Assembly: GCA_030549335.1 (NCBI GenBank)
Contig: CM060196.1
Span: forward strand, 71,880,139-71,944,138
DNA from: Pontederia crassipes
Taxonomy: Eukaryota > Streptophyta > Magnoliopsida > Commelinales > Pontederiaceae
Direction: 5' to 3'
DNA length: 64,000 bases
Shown in pieces: positions 24,212-36,617 of the stretch. Made by a program: the position numbers and the translations under genes. The notes beneath the pieces are model-generated. The model had not been told where the DNA came from, did no database searches, and saw nothing but the letters and a program-made list of their open reading frames with translations. How positions within the stretch are numbered: position 1 is the stretch's first letter; the number at the start of each line of letters is the position of its first letter.

Positions 24212-26002
24212 ATGAAGTTGACCAAGCTCTTCGTTCGCGTTCATCCGAAAAGCTTTGGGTTTGGGCTGCTCGTGGGATGTGTTCTTGTTTCCCTGGTCTA
24301 CGTTTCCGTGGACAGTATTGCTTCTGATATGGTCCATTTGGCTTTCTGTGAGTTTGGTCCTCATGCTTGATTTTGTTTACTACTGCTGTAATATCTGCAA
24401 CTTGTAGCCTCGCCATGCTCATAGCAAGGACTTTGTCTTGCAGCAAATATCCAGCCATCGTCTTGGAAGGCAGCTCCTTCTGCAATTCCTGCGTCTGCAA
24501 ATAATTCCAGTTCTTTAGGTAGCTTAGTTCTCTTTTTGCTTATTTTTTGTAGCTTCTTAATTGGCTCAAAGTTTTTTTTCTGTTCTGACAATTGTCGTTG
24601 CTGCAGAGCAAAATAATCCAATTCAGAAGGATGATTCAGTTGCTGCTCGAGAACCTGCCATCAAGTCTGAAAATTCAGGTAACCAGGATACATGTCTTCT
24701 TATGATGAATCATATCGACAGTACCTCGTGTGGATTGATGGCAAAACAGCACTGTCATGGTATTTTTCATGTCTAACGAAGATGCTGAATGCTGCTTGAG
24801 TGCTTGCAGACGACGACCTGAGACCAGTTGATCTGAAGAAGCCCATATGTGATTTTTCCCATCCTAAAACAGATGTTTGTGACATATATGGGGACATCAG
24901 GATAATCGGGAAGCATTTGTCCACCGTGATGGTGGTCAACTCCCCTCAAGTGAGCAAAGAAGACAGGAACAGAACATGGCACCTCAGACCTTATCCCCGC
25001 AAATGGTCCGATATTTCAAACGTCCGACAAGTGAAGGTTCAAACTTTGCTCGATCCAAAAGAGGCCCCTGCATGCTCCGTCATCCACAACGTTCCTGCAG
25101 TCGTCTTCTCGGAGTCCGGCTTGGCCGGAAACTACTTCCATGACTTCATCGAAGTGCTGGTTCCGCTCTTCGAAACTGCCAGCGAGTTCCATGGCCGAGT
25201 GCAGTTGATGGTCACAGACTACAGGCCACCTTGGATCAACAAGTACCTGCAGTACCTGAAGAAGCTTTCGCAATACGAATTGATCGACTACGACAGCGAC
25301 GACCGAGTGCATTGCTTCAAACGAGCAATCGTGGGCTTGAGGTTCGACGGCGAGCTGATAATCGACCCCTCCAGATCACCCAACGGCTACTCCATGGTTG
25401 ACTTTGCGAAGTTCATGAGGAGCACGTACTCCCTTGACAGAGACCGCCCATTGATGCTCAGCGAAGAGCCAGCGAAGAAGCCAGCGAAGAAGCCTAGGCT
25501 TCTGATCATAGCCAGGAGCAAGAACAGGAAGTTCATGAATCTGAATGACATCGTGCGCCTCGCCGAGAGCGTCGGCTTCGAGGCCGTGGTCTCCGAGGGT
25601 GACCCGGACGTGGCGAAGTTTGCGCGAATCGTGAATTCCTGCGACGCGATGCTCGGTGTTCACGGATCGGGGCTGACGAACAGCGTGTTCCTGCCGAAGA
25701 ACGCGGTCCTCATCCAAGTAGTACCCTACGGGAAGCTCGACTGGCTGGCCAAGGCGTCGTTTGCTGATCCTGCCAAGAACATGAAGCTGAGGTACTTGGA
25801 GTACAGCATCACTGCAGAGGAGAGCAGCCTTATAGACGAGTACTCTAGAGATGATCCAATCATCAAGGACCCCTTGTCGCTCCACAAGCAAGGGTGGGGC
25901 AAATTGTCCATATACCTTACGGGGCAAGATGTAAAGCTTGACTTGAGAAGATTCAGGCCTGTACTTGATACGGCCTTCAGTCTTTTGCATGCACGAAAGT
26001 AG
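24212..26002 (+). CDS. GT61 family glycosyltransferase (xylan arabinosyl/xylosyltransferase-like), copy 2
   Basis: Four exons: 24212-24347, 24444-24518, 24607-24678 and 24810-26002, all introns GT-AG in phase 1, giving 491 residues. The N-terminus is basic, then FGFGLLVGCVLVSLVYVSV forms a single-pass anchor at residues 17-36, as in copy 1. A variable stem follows (about 46-95), then the GT61/DUF563 catalytic domain with TDVCDIYGD, KPRLLIIARSKNRKF, GVHGSGLTN at about 377-385, and VVPYGKLDW. The catalytic part is roughly two-thirds identical to copy 1 by eye, so the pair is a tandem duplication about 13 kb apart. Codon usage is much less GC-biased than in copy 1. An in-frame 12-bp repeat adds AKKPAKKP before the conserved RLLII segment. 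Substrate specificity is not determinable. Confidence 0.92.
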
Positions 26003-26822
26003 AATAGAACAATCATATCGTTTCCGCTATGCATTGGCATAGCAATTGCAAATGAGTTATTCTCTCTTTCCACATTCATGTTCTTTGATTACATTGATGA
26101 AAGCAATTTGTTCATAATATTTAGGAACAGATGAAGATTCCCAGCTACTTCATAGCTGAATTGGTTCCACATTCATGTTCTGTTTCCTTCTCATATGTAT
26201 ATCATATATTCATATTTTCCTAAATTCTGGGCAAGCTCACTGCTGCTGGTTGTCCCTAAAATCACAGCATCCCTATTAAGAAACCGCAACCAGAGAACAA
26301 GGTGGTTGGAAAATGTGGTGGCCTGTGCCAACAGGGGTCTGAATTCTGAAGAATATAGTTAGATTGCAGGTAAGACTTAAGAACACACTCATATTGAAAA
26401 TTTTGATTTGATTTATCTAGAGTATCCAATAATTGTGCAGGTTTCTGGGTCCCCTCTCTCTTTTTTTTTTTTTGTTTCTTTCTGAATTGTCCTGTACGTG
26501 TGATCGCTGATGCACGGTAGAGCTCCCAATTATAGATCTGTACCAATCTCTGGAATCATGCAATGCACTATTTAGAGTAGCTGATGTAGCTGCCCACCAG
26601 ATGAAATCATTAAAAAGTGGGGGACAGCAGCAGTAAAGAGGAGCCAGAACGATGACTTCATGCTCTTGGCTGCATATTGAGGTGAAGCAGATAACTAAAG
26701 CAATTCAATTACTGGGTTCCATGGCATGTTCTTTCTATTCGCGCTCCTGGACATCATCATCACTAGGAGAATTTGTTCTCTAAAGATGAAGGTTGCAGTA
26801 GCATGAAGAAGCCTATCTTTTG
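26003..26822. other. 3' flank of GT61 copy 2 up to the LINE
   Basis: Probably 3' UTR for the first few hundred bases (TTGGTTCCACATTCATGTTC appears to echo CCACATTCATGTTC at 26070). No further gene is seen. It ends at the LINE target duplication at 26823. Confidence 0.45.
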
Positions 26823-26989
26823 TATTTATGCACTTTTTTTTAAAAGGAAAGCATATAATTAACTTAGAAGCTGATAATCATAGTATATCAACTGGGTGAG
26901 ATAATTAGGTGGATCATTAACTCACAAAAAATCGCTCGAAATGATATGAGCTTGCTTAGCCAAAAGATCAGCAGTCAAATTTTGGTCTT

Positions 26990-27521
26990 TGCTAATGACA
27001 GTAGGAACAAAAATGCTAAGAATTCTTAGTTAAGAGTAAGATGTCAATAATGAGATTCTTGATATGCCAGGTCAGCAATTTTGGTTCTTCAACAATGTGA
27101 TGGGGGTAGTAGAATCAGATCAGAATTGAATGCTCTTGTGGTTCCACTCCAGACACCACAATAGGGCATTCTTCAATGTCCGAGCCTCAGCCTCTAGTGC
27201 AGAGTAAAATCTATTGTGATCAGCACCTGCAAAAACCATATGACCATTAGGATTGAGCAGAGTGTAGCCTTCACCTCTCATTTCCTCTGGCTCCATAAAG
27301 GAACTATCGGTGTTCAGAATGAATAGTGGGGGAGATGGGGGCTCTCGCCTTGATCCAGATGGACACAATTGGAGAGAGGGGGGGGGGGGGGGGGGGGGCT
27401 TAGAAATGTGAGAAGTATCATAACTATTGAAGTACGTCAGAATCCTACCCCAGATGACATTGATAGAAAGTCTAAGAGAGCCAAAATGGATATCATTTTT
27501 GTGTTTCCAAATGTTCCACAA
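26990..27521 (-). pseudogene. LINE A RNase H domain remnant
   Basis: The minus frame reads LFILNTDSSF, then GEGYTLLNPNGHMVFAG and SALEAEARTLKNALLWCLEWNH, which are the first Asp and the Glu motif of a plant LINE RNase H. The end of the domain beyond 27120 lies in other frames. A 21-base G run (C run in the coding sense) sits just upstream and encodes a poly-Pro stretch. Confidence 0.8.
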
Positions 27522-28132
27522 GGTGAGAGCAATAAGGGAGAGAAGATTATTTTTCGAATGGGAAGTGAGGTGATCAACCTCATCAAGCTAAGAATCAGAG
27601 GTCCAGCACTGGAAATGAAGGTATAGAATATATGGTGTTGTAGAAGATGCCATAGCTGAAGACAACAGTGACAATTGAAAAATAGGTGACTAATTGTTTT
27701 AGTATCTCTGCCATAGATTGAGCACAATGTGGAGATAGAGTTATCAAACAAGCACAACATGGATTTAGTAGGTAGTTTGCCATGAAGAAGTTTTCAAAAA
27801 AAATTCAAGACTCTAAGGGCTTTGATATTCCACAATCTCCTCCATCTCATATTGAAATTAGTGCCATGGCGCCCTTTAATAAATCTGTATACTGACCTAG
27901 CATGGGGAATTCCATGAAGGTCAGGCTCCCATATCCAAATATCATCACAGGGACGTGCAAGCAAATAAATAGAAATAATTTTATCAATAAGCATCGGAGC
28001 AAAGAAGATATGTAATGTTTGATGATTCCAAGTACCAGGATCAGATACCATTAAGTGTTGTGGGCCAAAGTCGGTGGTAATGTAGGTCAATTTTCAAGCC
28101 AAGGGGATATTGAACATCCAATGATCAATGTA

Positions 28133-29600
28133 TCAATTAGTGATTGTGCCATTACCAATAAGTTTCCTAAAGCCAATTTTGATTTTTTTTTCTAAGGAGC
28201 TAAGGATGATCCTCCAAGACCAGGCAACATGTGTCCCAGAATTGGAGTAGGACCAAGGGTGAAGTGACCCATATTTATTCAGGCATAATTGAACCCAGAT
28301 GTCCTGAGTCCCATTCAAGGTAGCAAGGATCTTTTTAGCTATGAGGGAGGTTTTAAGGATCTTGAGGTTTTTGATATCTAGACCACCAATGAGTTTGAGC
28401 ATTCTAACAGTATCCCAGTTTATGGGGAGTAAACCTTTCTTTTTACCATCTTGAGACCAAAGGAAGAATTTGGTTTGCTTATCCATTAAGTCAATAAGAT
28501 TGTTTGAAATGTAAGAGGAGCTCATCAGATAAATGGTGATCGAATGGATAACAGAATGAATTAAGGTGTTCCTACCAGCTTGGGATAGAGATTTAGCTTT
28601 CCAACTAGATAGCCTATTTGAGATCTTTTGCATCACAGCTGATTCTTTGTAAAGAATAGTGGGGGAGATGGGAGTACCAAGATAATTGAATGGAAAAGAG
28701 CCAAAGCTCATGCCCAGGATATGGAGAATTTTGTGTTTCCTAGTATGATTAAACTTTGGTGGGAAGTATGTTTCTGATTTTGATGTATTGATTTTTTGAT
28801 TTGTTAGTAGGTAATAAGTTTGAAAAATATTCTTGCGGGTTTTGCAGTTCTTCAACATTGCTGCCGTGGAGATTATGATATCATCAGCAAAGAGCAAGGT
28901 ATCTAGCTGCTCAACCTGGCGAATGAGGGTCGAGAAGGCTTGGGAGACAATAATAAATAGGTATGGAGAAATGGGATCCCCCTGTCTGATACCACAAGAG
29001 GTAAGGAAAGATTGTGAGAAATTTATGTTACATGAGAAAGTAGTAGGGGTGATGCAAGTGACAATCCAGTTTATAACCTGGGGAGGGGGGAGTTCATGAG
29101 TCTGAGGACAATTAGGATAGCTTGCCAAGAATTTATGTCAAAGGCCTTTTTCATATTAATTTTGATCAATAAGTTTTTCCTTCTACTAGATCTCATAGAG
29201 GGAATGATCTCCTATGCAATCAGAATATTATCATGGATAGATCTATTAGCCATATAGGCAGATTGAGCAGGATCAATTATGTATGTCAGAGTTTGTTTAA
29301 TTTTGTTAGCAATGATTTAGAGATGACTCTATAAAGTACATTGCAGAGAGCTATGGGCCTATAGTTAGAGAAAGTGATGGGATTAGGCTTTTTAGGAATG
29401 AAGATGAGAGATGTGTGATTCCACCTCGGAGGTAATGAGTTAGACTAGAAAAATGAGGAGATATGCTGAGTAATCTGAGGGCCATCTATGCTCTAATTAT
29501 GCTTATAAAATTCTATAGTGAAACCGTCTGGTCCAGGGCCTTACCTTGAGCCATGTTCCATATAGTGTCTTTAATTTTCTGATAAAAAATAGGACTTGTG
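28133..29600 (-). pseudogene. LINE A reverse transcriptase remnant
   Basis: A 331-codon minus-strand frame (28133-29128) carries GIRQGDPISPYLF and the catalytic LLFADDIII motif, followed by the thumb region and the start of the zf-RVT-like domain. The fingers part upstream (to about 29600) is split by stops. This is the polymerase of a non-LTR retroelement; it is inactive here because the ORF is broken. Confidence 0.9.
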
Positions 29601-30199
29601 AGAGAGGGATGCCAATCAGATGAAATGGAGGGGAGGATTGGCTAGGAACTAATATCGGATGTTGTTACCAGGATCTCACAGAGTTCTTTAATGATTGACA
29701 AAATAATTTCTAATTGTAAGTTCCCAAGTAACTTTGTTACCCTCCTGATCCTTAACATAGGTAATGAGATTCCTTTTTTGTCTAATGAGTGTAGTGAGAT
29801 GAAAGAACTTGATATTTTTATCCCCATCCCGCTACCATGATACTCGGGCTTTACTCCACCATTTGATACTAATTTGCCTAAATAGAGCTGCATGTAACCC
29901 ATAGAGTGATCTAAGCTTATCAAGATCATGGTCACAAAGAGGACTGACAGAGTCTTTAAGTTCAAGTATATTGATAACTTCTTTTTATTTTTTATTTTTG
30001 CCCTCAACTCAAGCTTACCAAGTTCCTCTTTATTCCATTTTAGAGTTTTATGTTTGATATCGCCCAGAGTCTTGTTGAGGAACCAGGAGCCCTGAGCCAG
30101 CTTAGACCATGAATGTTGTATGATACTGCTTGCTTCAGAGTATTCTAGCCAGAAGTGCTCATATCTAAATGGTTTATGCTTGAGGGGGCACTAAAGATT

Positions 30200-30903
30200 T
30201 GCAGAGAATAGAAGTGGGGGCATGATCTGATGCACACTTCTCAAGGGCCTTAAGAGAGATGTCAGGGTACTTAATTAACTAATGATAAGTGATTAAGACA
30301 CGGTCAAGGCAACATTGAATTCTAGCAGGACCATTCCTATTATTACACTAGATAATTTGAGGACCCATGAGCCCCAAGTCAAGTAGGCCTTGTGTGAAGA
30401 TAATGTCCTTCAATGATTAGACAGAATTAGTTAAGGTGAATGACCTACCCCCACACTTTTCAGTGGGGTCCAGTATGGTGATAAAGTCACCTAGAATAAT
30501 CCAGGGGACGTCATTTAGATTAAGGTCTAATAGGGAGCTCCATAAGGAAGAGGGAAGGGAGGGGGGGGGGGGACTAGTACTAGCATAAACAAATGTAAGC
30601 AGAAAAGAAAAGTCATATAAAGAGATAAGTAAATGTAAAGCTTGTGAGTTAGAGTAGATACGTGTTATTCATGTCACTATTACACCATGCAATGAGGATT
30701 CCACTAGATAAGTTAGAATCCCCAACGTTGAAACTACTCCATGCATTGCCCAATTTCTTAACTACTTTGCAAGCTCTATCTGCATTAGTGTGAGATTCTA
30801 CCAAAGCAATGATATCAGGATTGTGGGTACGTATGAGGTCCTTAAGCCTATTACGTAACTTGCTCCTCAGAGCGCCTCGACAGTTCCAAGAGATTATTCG
30901 CAT
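30200..30903 (-). pseudogene. LINE A endonuclease domain remnant
   Basis: The minus-strand frame from 30903 begins MRIISWNCRGALRSK and continues with NPDIIALVESH, the metal-binding N-terminal part of the APE-type endonuclease that nicks target DNA. The frame breaks at about 30649. The C-terminal SDHAP motif is still recognisable in another frame near 30210-30226. Confidence 0.85.
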
Positions 30904-31792
30904 GATGAGGTGTCGGGGGAGGGCTATAATCTGAAAACAAGGTTAGAGGTGAGAATATCAATAGTTTTATAGGGAAGAACTTTTTTATTTTACCTTGCTT
31001 AGTTTTCCCCATGGTTTTTCGGGACTGAAGGACCGGTGCGAACAATGAAAAGCACCTTGTAGCCTTCCTGCTTCTCTCTGTGTGCAGTTGGGGAAGAAGA
31101 TCAGGGTCCTCTTCTTCAGGATCTTCCTCCACTTCCATTGGATCATCTGATATGGCATGACTATCAAGAGGATTAACTGAGTTATGTGGAATCTCACCAA
31201 ACTTCTGGAGCACATGACGCACCAAATCATCATGTGACCGGGAAGAGGAAGGATTTGGAGGGGGAGAGGGTTTGGAGAAGGAGAGGTTTGGGAGTGGAGA
31301 GTGAGAGAAGACCGTGGAGGACGAAAGGTTAGGGTTAGGGTTAGAGGTGGGTGGAGGTGATGAGAAACTAGTTAACAAAGTGGAGGGGTTGAGGCAGCTG
31401 TGCGGGACAACTGTGGCCATTGATGTCCCTCCGATCTGAGGGGTTAGATCTGGGTCATTGACCTGATCAAAAAAAATTTGCCCTATGGGATGATGTGTCA
31501 CGTGAGGAGGTGTCACGTGGTTGGGGGGGGGGGGGAGTTAGGGCCGATCGCATGTGAGGGGGAGTTAGGGTAGATCTATAGACATCCGAGCCGTCCATTC
31601 GGCAGAGGGCATCCTGAGAGGTGCCTGGCTGCGCAAAATGATCAGATCATTGATCCGGCGACGGCGTGCCCCGAGAGCAGCCCGACCATGCAGAACGATC
31701 AGATCATTGACTCGACGGTGGCCTATGAGCACAACTACGACCGCGGACCTCCGTAGTCACCGTGCCATCCTGTCGCTAGCTTGGGCGCGCCC

Positions 31793-32560
31793 TCATCCAT
31801 GGTCCATAGAGCAGGACACCAGCGGGGGTGGCAGGGGAGGCACTAGCCGATGACGGCGTCTTAGGCAGGGAGCATGCCTCAAGCCGATGTCTGATTCGTC
31901 CACATCTGAAGCAAAATAAAGGAAGGTTGTCATAGAGGACCTATTGAAAAATTCGTGAACCGTTCGGCACCTGGATCCAGACGCCCTACTTGATGGGTTT
32001 GGAGATGTCGATTTCAACACATACACGAACTTCATCCAAAGTGGGAAGATCCTCAATCTTCAGAACATGGCCAAAGTTCTCAGCAAGCCGTTGGATCGAA
32101 GCGATGTTGCAAAGCTCCCAAGCAAGGCCGGGGAAGCGCAACCAGATTGGGAGCTTTTGAAGCTGCTCCTCACGGGGACAGAAGAACGGAGAGGTTTCGG
32201 ATAGCAATAAAGTGGTGCCGTTTATCATACACGGTCCCTATGAGAGGATTTGCAAGTGCTCCACAGGATCAATGAAGAGAAATAGGAGATTTCAATTACC
32301 TCTGTCGACCAGCCAGACAGGATGAGCGAGAGTCTAGGTTTCAATGATGTACGCCTGAAGTTGCTCCAATGAGATACAGTGACCCAAAGCGCGACCCGTT
32401 AAATTGCATTCAACCTCCAAACCTCGATCAGCCATGTCAGAGGTCGAAATAGAGACCACATCAGAGATGCTCTCCTTAAGAGCCCTTAACTAGTGAGCGG
32501 AGATGCTTAATTGGGTAATGGAAGGTCTAGAATTACCCTGGACCACATCGGCCCAGTTAA
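31793..32560 (-). pseudogene. LINE A ORF1 remnant (DUF4283 / zinc knuckle)
   Basis: Minus-strand frames read LPIWLRFPGLAWELCNIAS and, after a frame change, PLFCFRCGRIRHRLEAC. The latter is a CX2C zinc-knuckle-like motif of plant L1 ORF1 proteins, here with an altered third position region compared with copy B. ORF1 proteins bind the element RNA. The 5' part upstream of 32228 is broken by stops. Confidence 0.75.
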
Positions 32561-32628
32561 CGTGGGAGTGAGGTGGGAAACAGTGGAGAATGATGGGCGA
32601 TCCGCTCACAAACTATATTTATGCACTT

Positions 32629-33188
32629 AACAGGATATTCTTCGACACCACCAGGAGGTCAATCCACATATGAACAGTCCGTGCATCTGTATATTCATAT
32701 ATGAAGATCACCAATTCGACTACTCCTCAACGTGAGAATGATGGAAGTAGAAAGTTAGTGATGCTAGATAAAAAAAATATCAACTAAATAGTTAAAATTC
32801 TTAACAGTCTAAATCAACCAAACCATTACGATAAGGAAAATAAGGAAAAAGTAAAAACAAAAAAAAATGTCTAACTCCAAAAATATTTATTTTAGATCAA
32901 TGAAAAAAAAACAAAAAAACACATATATATCAATTTGAAGATACTTTAAAGTAAAAAATGAAATCGTTAAATAATATTGTGAATGATGATTAAGATATTA
33001 TTAGAAAGAAAATTATGACAAATAAAGAATAATTTAATAACACCAATCATTAAAAATGACAAAAGTAATATTAAAAGTAATAAAGGGTTGCGTAAATGAA
33101 AATAATAATGAAAAGGGAATAATTAAAAAAAACCCACATATAAAAAATAGTTAAAATAATAAATATAACCAAGTTATAAAAATAAAAG
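32629..33188. other. Spacer between the two LINEs, no gene
   Basis: AT-rich, low-complexity sequence (many AAAAAT and ATTAAA words). It lies between the right target duplication of LINE A and the hAT-like element. No coding or RNA feature is seen. Confidence 0.55.
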
Positions 33189-33706
33189 TGGGCAAAATCG
33201 GGGCCGGACCGGCCGACCCGGTTTGCTTCGGGTTTCAGAAAAGGAAACCAGTCTTAGACTCGGTCCGGGTCCCGGTTGGGTTTGGGACTGGGACGTCCTA
33301 GTCAAATCGAGATAAAAATCAAGAATTTTTTATTATCCTAATTTGATCATAAAAAAATAAATAAATAATAAATAATAAAAAAATTAATATTATTATATAA
33401 ATATAATAACTATCAATTAAATTATATATATGATAATATAATATAATGTATATTTAAGATATATATCAAATAAAATATATTTTTTATTTTTAAAAATATA
33501 AATATAATATTTAAAAGTAATTTAAATATTAATATAATATATTTAATTGGATCAAAATCGAAATTAGGGTATAATAATCCGGACCCGGTCCCGGCCATGT
33601 CTCAAAGAAAGAAGACTCGGTCCCAACTCGATTATCCATCGAGTAAAAAAAATTCGAAAAAATCGGATTAGTGCGGGAGGGGTCATCCCGGCCGTGCTTA
33701 GCCCTA
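33189..33706. mobile_element. hAT-like MITE
   Basis: A roughly 518-bp segment whose ends are imperfect inverted repeats: left GGGCAAAATCGGGGCCGG, right (reverse complement) GGGCTAAGCACGGCCGGG. GC-rich ends with CCGG words enclose an AT-rich centre without coding capacity. No matching 8-bp target duplication is visible, so the class is tentative. Confidence 0.5.
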
Positions 33707-34062
33707 GTCTACGTGCAAAATAATGAATTTTCAATAATTAAATAGTCATTTGTATCTCCACATTAATATTTCTCTTCTACAACTTCACTTGTTCGGACAA
33801 CAAAATAACTCATTATATATGATCATAGGAATTTTCACTTGCATCAAATTCCCTTTTCGCATTTAAATTTTTGCTCACCAACAAACTCCATCCACTTTGT
33901 AAACGCTCATTTTATTATATACCAAAAAATGTCAGTAATTGACATGAGTGGTTCAATAACAAAGACAATAGCAAATAAAATAAATCAGTAAAAAATGATG
34001 ATAAAAGTTCAAATTAGTATACGGATTTCAAAAAAAAAATCAACTAAATCACTACTTGAAGA

Positions 34063-35218
34063 ATGGCCTCTCCCGCTGCGAAACCCCCCGACCCTCCTCC
34101 CCCACCTGCCGCTGCCGCACCCATCCCCTTTCTCCCACGCTCTTCCCTCCTCCCGCCTCTCCCACTGTCTCTCCCTTCCGCAGCCGCCTCTTCTCACCTT
34201 CCTCTGCTCTTGCCTCTTCCCTCTCATCCTCGTGGGAACCCTAAGTGGGCGGATGTGGTCCGCGGAAACCCTAAAACTTTCCCCACTCAACAAAACATCT
34301 CGGCTCATCAGTTACGAGCTCTGAAGTAGAGTATCTCCGATGTGGTCTCTATTCCGGCCGCTGACATCGCCGATCGGGTGTTGGAAGTGGAGTGCAGTCT
34401 TACTGGCCGCCTTCTAGGGCATGGCATCACGGTTGAGATCCTTCAGGCGCATATCGACCAGTTTTGGGCCCTCTCGCAACATGTTCGACTGATCGATAGA
34501 GGTAACGGTTATTTCCTTTTTATTTTTGAAGATTTTGATGAGCGCCTGCGCATTCTCTCGCAGGGACAGTGCTCGATCAATGGATCCACTCTTCTGCTCT
34601 CACAGACCTCCTAGTTCTTCCGGCCCCGCGAAGATTAGCTCTAGCGGCTCCCGGTTTGGATGTGTTTCCTGGTCCTGGCCTGGGAGTTGTGTAACACGGC
34701 CTCAATCCGGCGCCTGGTGGAAAATTTCGGCCAGGTCCTGCGGGTTGAGGAGCTACCCACTTCGGATGGGGCGAGGGTTTGTGTGGAACTCGATATTTCT
34801 AAACCTATCAAATAGGGTGTTTGGATTCAGGTGCCGAATGGATCACGTTTCTTTCAGCAGGCGCTCTATGACAATCTTCCTCTTTTCTGTTTTAGGTGTG
34901 GATGCGTTGGTCATCGGCTTGAAACTTGTTCCCTGGCTACGACATCGTCGACGGCCAGTGCCACCCATGCCGCCCCTGCTGGTGTCCTGCTCTACGGTCC
35001 TTGGATACGGGCGCGCCCAGGCTGGAGGCAGGATGGCACACCGGCGGCGGAGGCCCGTGGCCAGAGCGTTTCACGTAGACCACCGTTATCGGATCGCTCT
35101 GCGCGGCCTGGAAGCTCCCGGGGAGCGCCGCCGCCAAACCTTCCTTCCGATCGTTCTGAGCAATCGGACCCCCTCGGGATCCCCCGATCGCTTGGACGGC
35201 CCTGAGCTTCGCAACTAA
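34063..35218 (+). pseudogene. LINE B ORF1 (DUF4283, CCHC zinc knuckle)
   Basis: It starts at ATG 34063 with a Pro/Ala/Leu-rich leader (MASPAAKPPDPPPPP), stops after 88 codons, and continues in the same style at 34342 with a DUF4283-like segment (LTGRLLGHGITVE ... GNGYFLFIFEDFDE). The zinc knuckle CFRCGCVGHRLETC (CX2CX4HX4C) lies at about 34888-34930 in a third segment. This is a gag-like RNA-binding protein of plant L1 elements, now broken into at least three frames. Confidence 0.8.
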
Positions 35219-35236
35219 ACCCTAACTCCCCCTCAC

Positions 35237-36500
35237 GTGTTGTACGCCCTAACTCTCCCCCATGTGATGCATCCCCATGACACTGCTCCCTCACGTGACA
35301 TTCCAGCTCTTTCTGACCAAATGAATGGCCCGGATCCCATCACCGAACCCTCATTCTCCCCATCCCCGCCTTCCACTATCTCCAAATCTCATGCCTCTGA
35401 GATGTCCTCTCTCTCCACGGCCGGTCGGCACTCTTCACCCCCAATCCCCCCTCCTTCTAAACCTACCTCCCCCTCCATCCGGCCTCATGATGATCTGGTG
35501 CGACATGTGCTTGAAAAGTTCGGGGACTATACTACTAACCCCTCTGATGGCGTTGTTGTAGCAGATACGCAGGGGGAAATAATGGAAGATCCAGAGGAGA
35601 AAGATCCCGAACTTCTCCCCCAATCGCGTATGGAGCGTAGTAGAAAGGCAACGCGACATTTTTTGCCGTCCCCACTGGCTCTTCAGTCTCGGTGGGCCTT
35701 AGGGAAAACTAAGCACGGTAAGTCCAAAAAGTCTCTCTCATCCAAATACACTGATACTTCTGTCCCTTCCTCTATGTTAGAATCTGCCTCCCCCCCCAAG
35801 CTCTTCACCATGCGTATAGTCTCCTGGAACTGTCGAGGCGCTCTGAGGAGCAAGGTACGTGATAGGTTAAACGATCTCATACGTAGTCATAACCCTGACA
35901 TTATTGCTCTAGTTGAATCACATGCTAATTCTGAAAATGCTAAAAAAGTTGTTAAGAAACTAGGCAACGCCTGGAACTTTGTTAGCGTTGGGGATTCCAA
36001 TTCTTCTGGCGGAATCCTCATTGCTTGGTGTAAAAGTGATATGAAGGTAACATGTATTCACTCTGATTCACAAGCTTTACATTTATTGATAACTATTAAT
36101 GGTTTCTCTTTTCTATTTACATTTGTTTATGCTAGCACTAGCCCCCCCTCCGCTCCTCCCTATGAAATGTCCTATCTGATCTTAATTTTAACAATATCCT
36201 CTGAATCATTCTGGGGGATTTCAATACTACCCTTGACCCCTCTGAGAAGAGGGGTGGTAGACCTTTTATCCTAACTAATTCTGTTACATCTCTCAAAAAC
36301 CTCATCTTCACGTAGGGTCTTATCGATCTTCAGCCCACTGGAACCCAATATACCTAGTGTAATAATAGGAAGGGTCCGGCTAGAATTCAATGTCGTCTCG
36401 ATAGAGTCTTAGTCACTCATCATTGACTGACTCAGTACCCTGATATCTCCCTCAAGACGTTGGAGAGGTGTGCATCTGATCATGCTCCTCTCATCTTCTC
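35237..36500 (+). pseudogene. LINE B ORF2 start: linker and APE-type endonuclease
   Basis: A 345-codon frame from 35237 has a Ser/Pro-rich linker, then MRIVSWNCRGALRSK at 35811, NPDIIALVESH, and GGILIAWCKSD. It breaks at 36274. The rest of the endonuclease continues in other frames with GDFNTT near 36220 and SDHAPL near 36475. This enzyme nicks target DNA for target-primed reverse transcription. It is inactive because the frame is broken. Confidence 0.85.
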
Positions 36501-36617
36501 TACTGATCTTCAGTGCCCTTTCAAAAAGAAACCTTTTAGATATGAACATTTCTGGCTAAAGTACCCTGAGGCCAGCTCCATTGTTCAACAATCTTGGTCT
36601 AACCTTAACAATGGCAT

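Larger units (their letters stand above)
26836..32615 (-). mobile_element. Near full-length L1-type LINE (copy A), decayed
   Basis: A 5.8-kb non-LTR retrotransposon on the minus strand. The 13-base word TATTTATGCACTT flanks it at 26823-26835 and 32616-32628, with the 3' poly(A) (poly-T on +) at 26834-26842 next to the left copy. In element order it carries an ORF1 with DUF4283-like and CCHC regions, an AP-type endonuclease, a reverse transcriptase, a zf-RVT-like region and RNase H. Stops and frameshifts split every ORF, so it is not active. It is closely related to the plus-strand LINE at 34031-39455. Three long G runs (21 G at 27378, 12 G at 30561, 13 G at 31523) are peculiar to this copy. 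Confidence 0.9.

Noticed and set aside
31324-31346. Interstitial telomere-like GGTTAGGGTTAGGGTTAG
   Set aside because: Only about three units, inside the LINE A ORF2 linker region; too short to be a telomeric relic.
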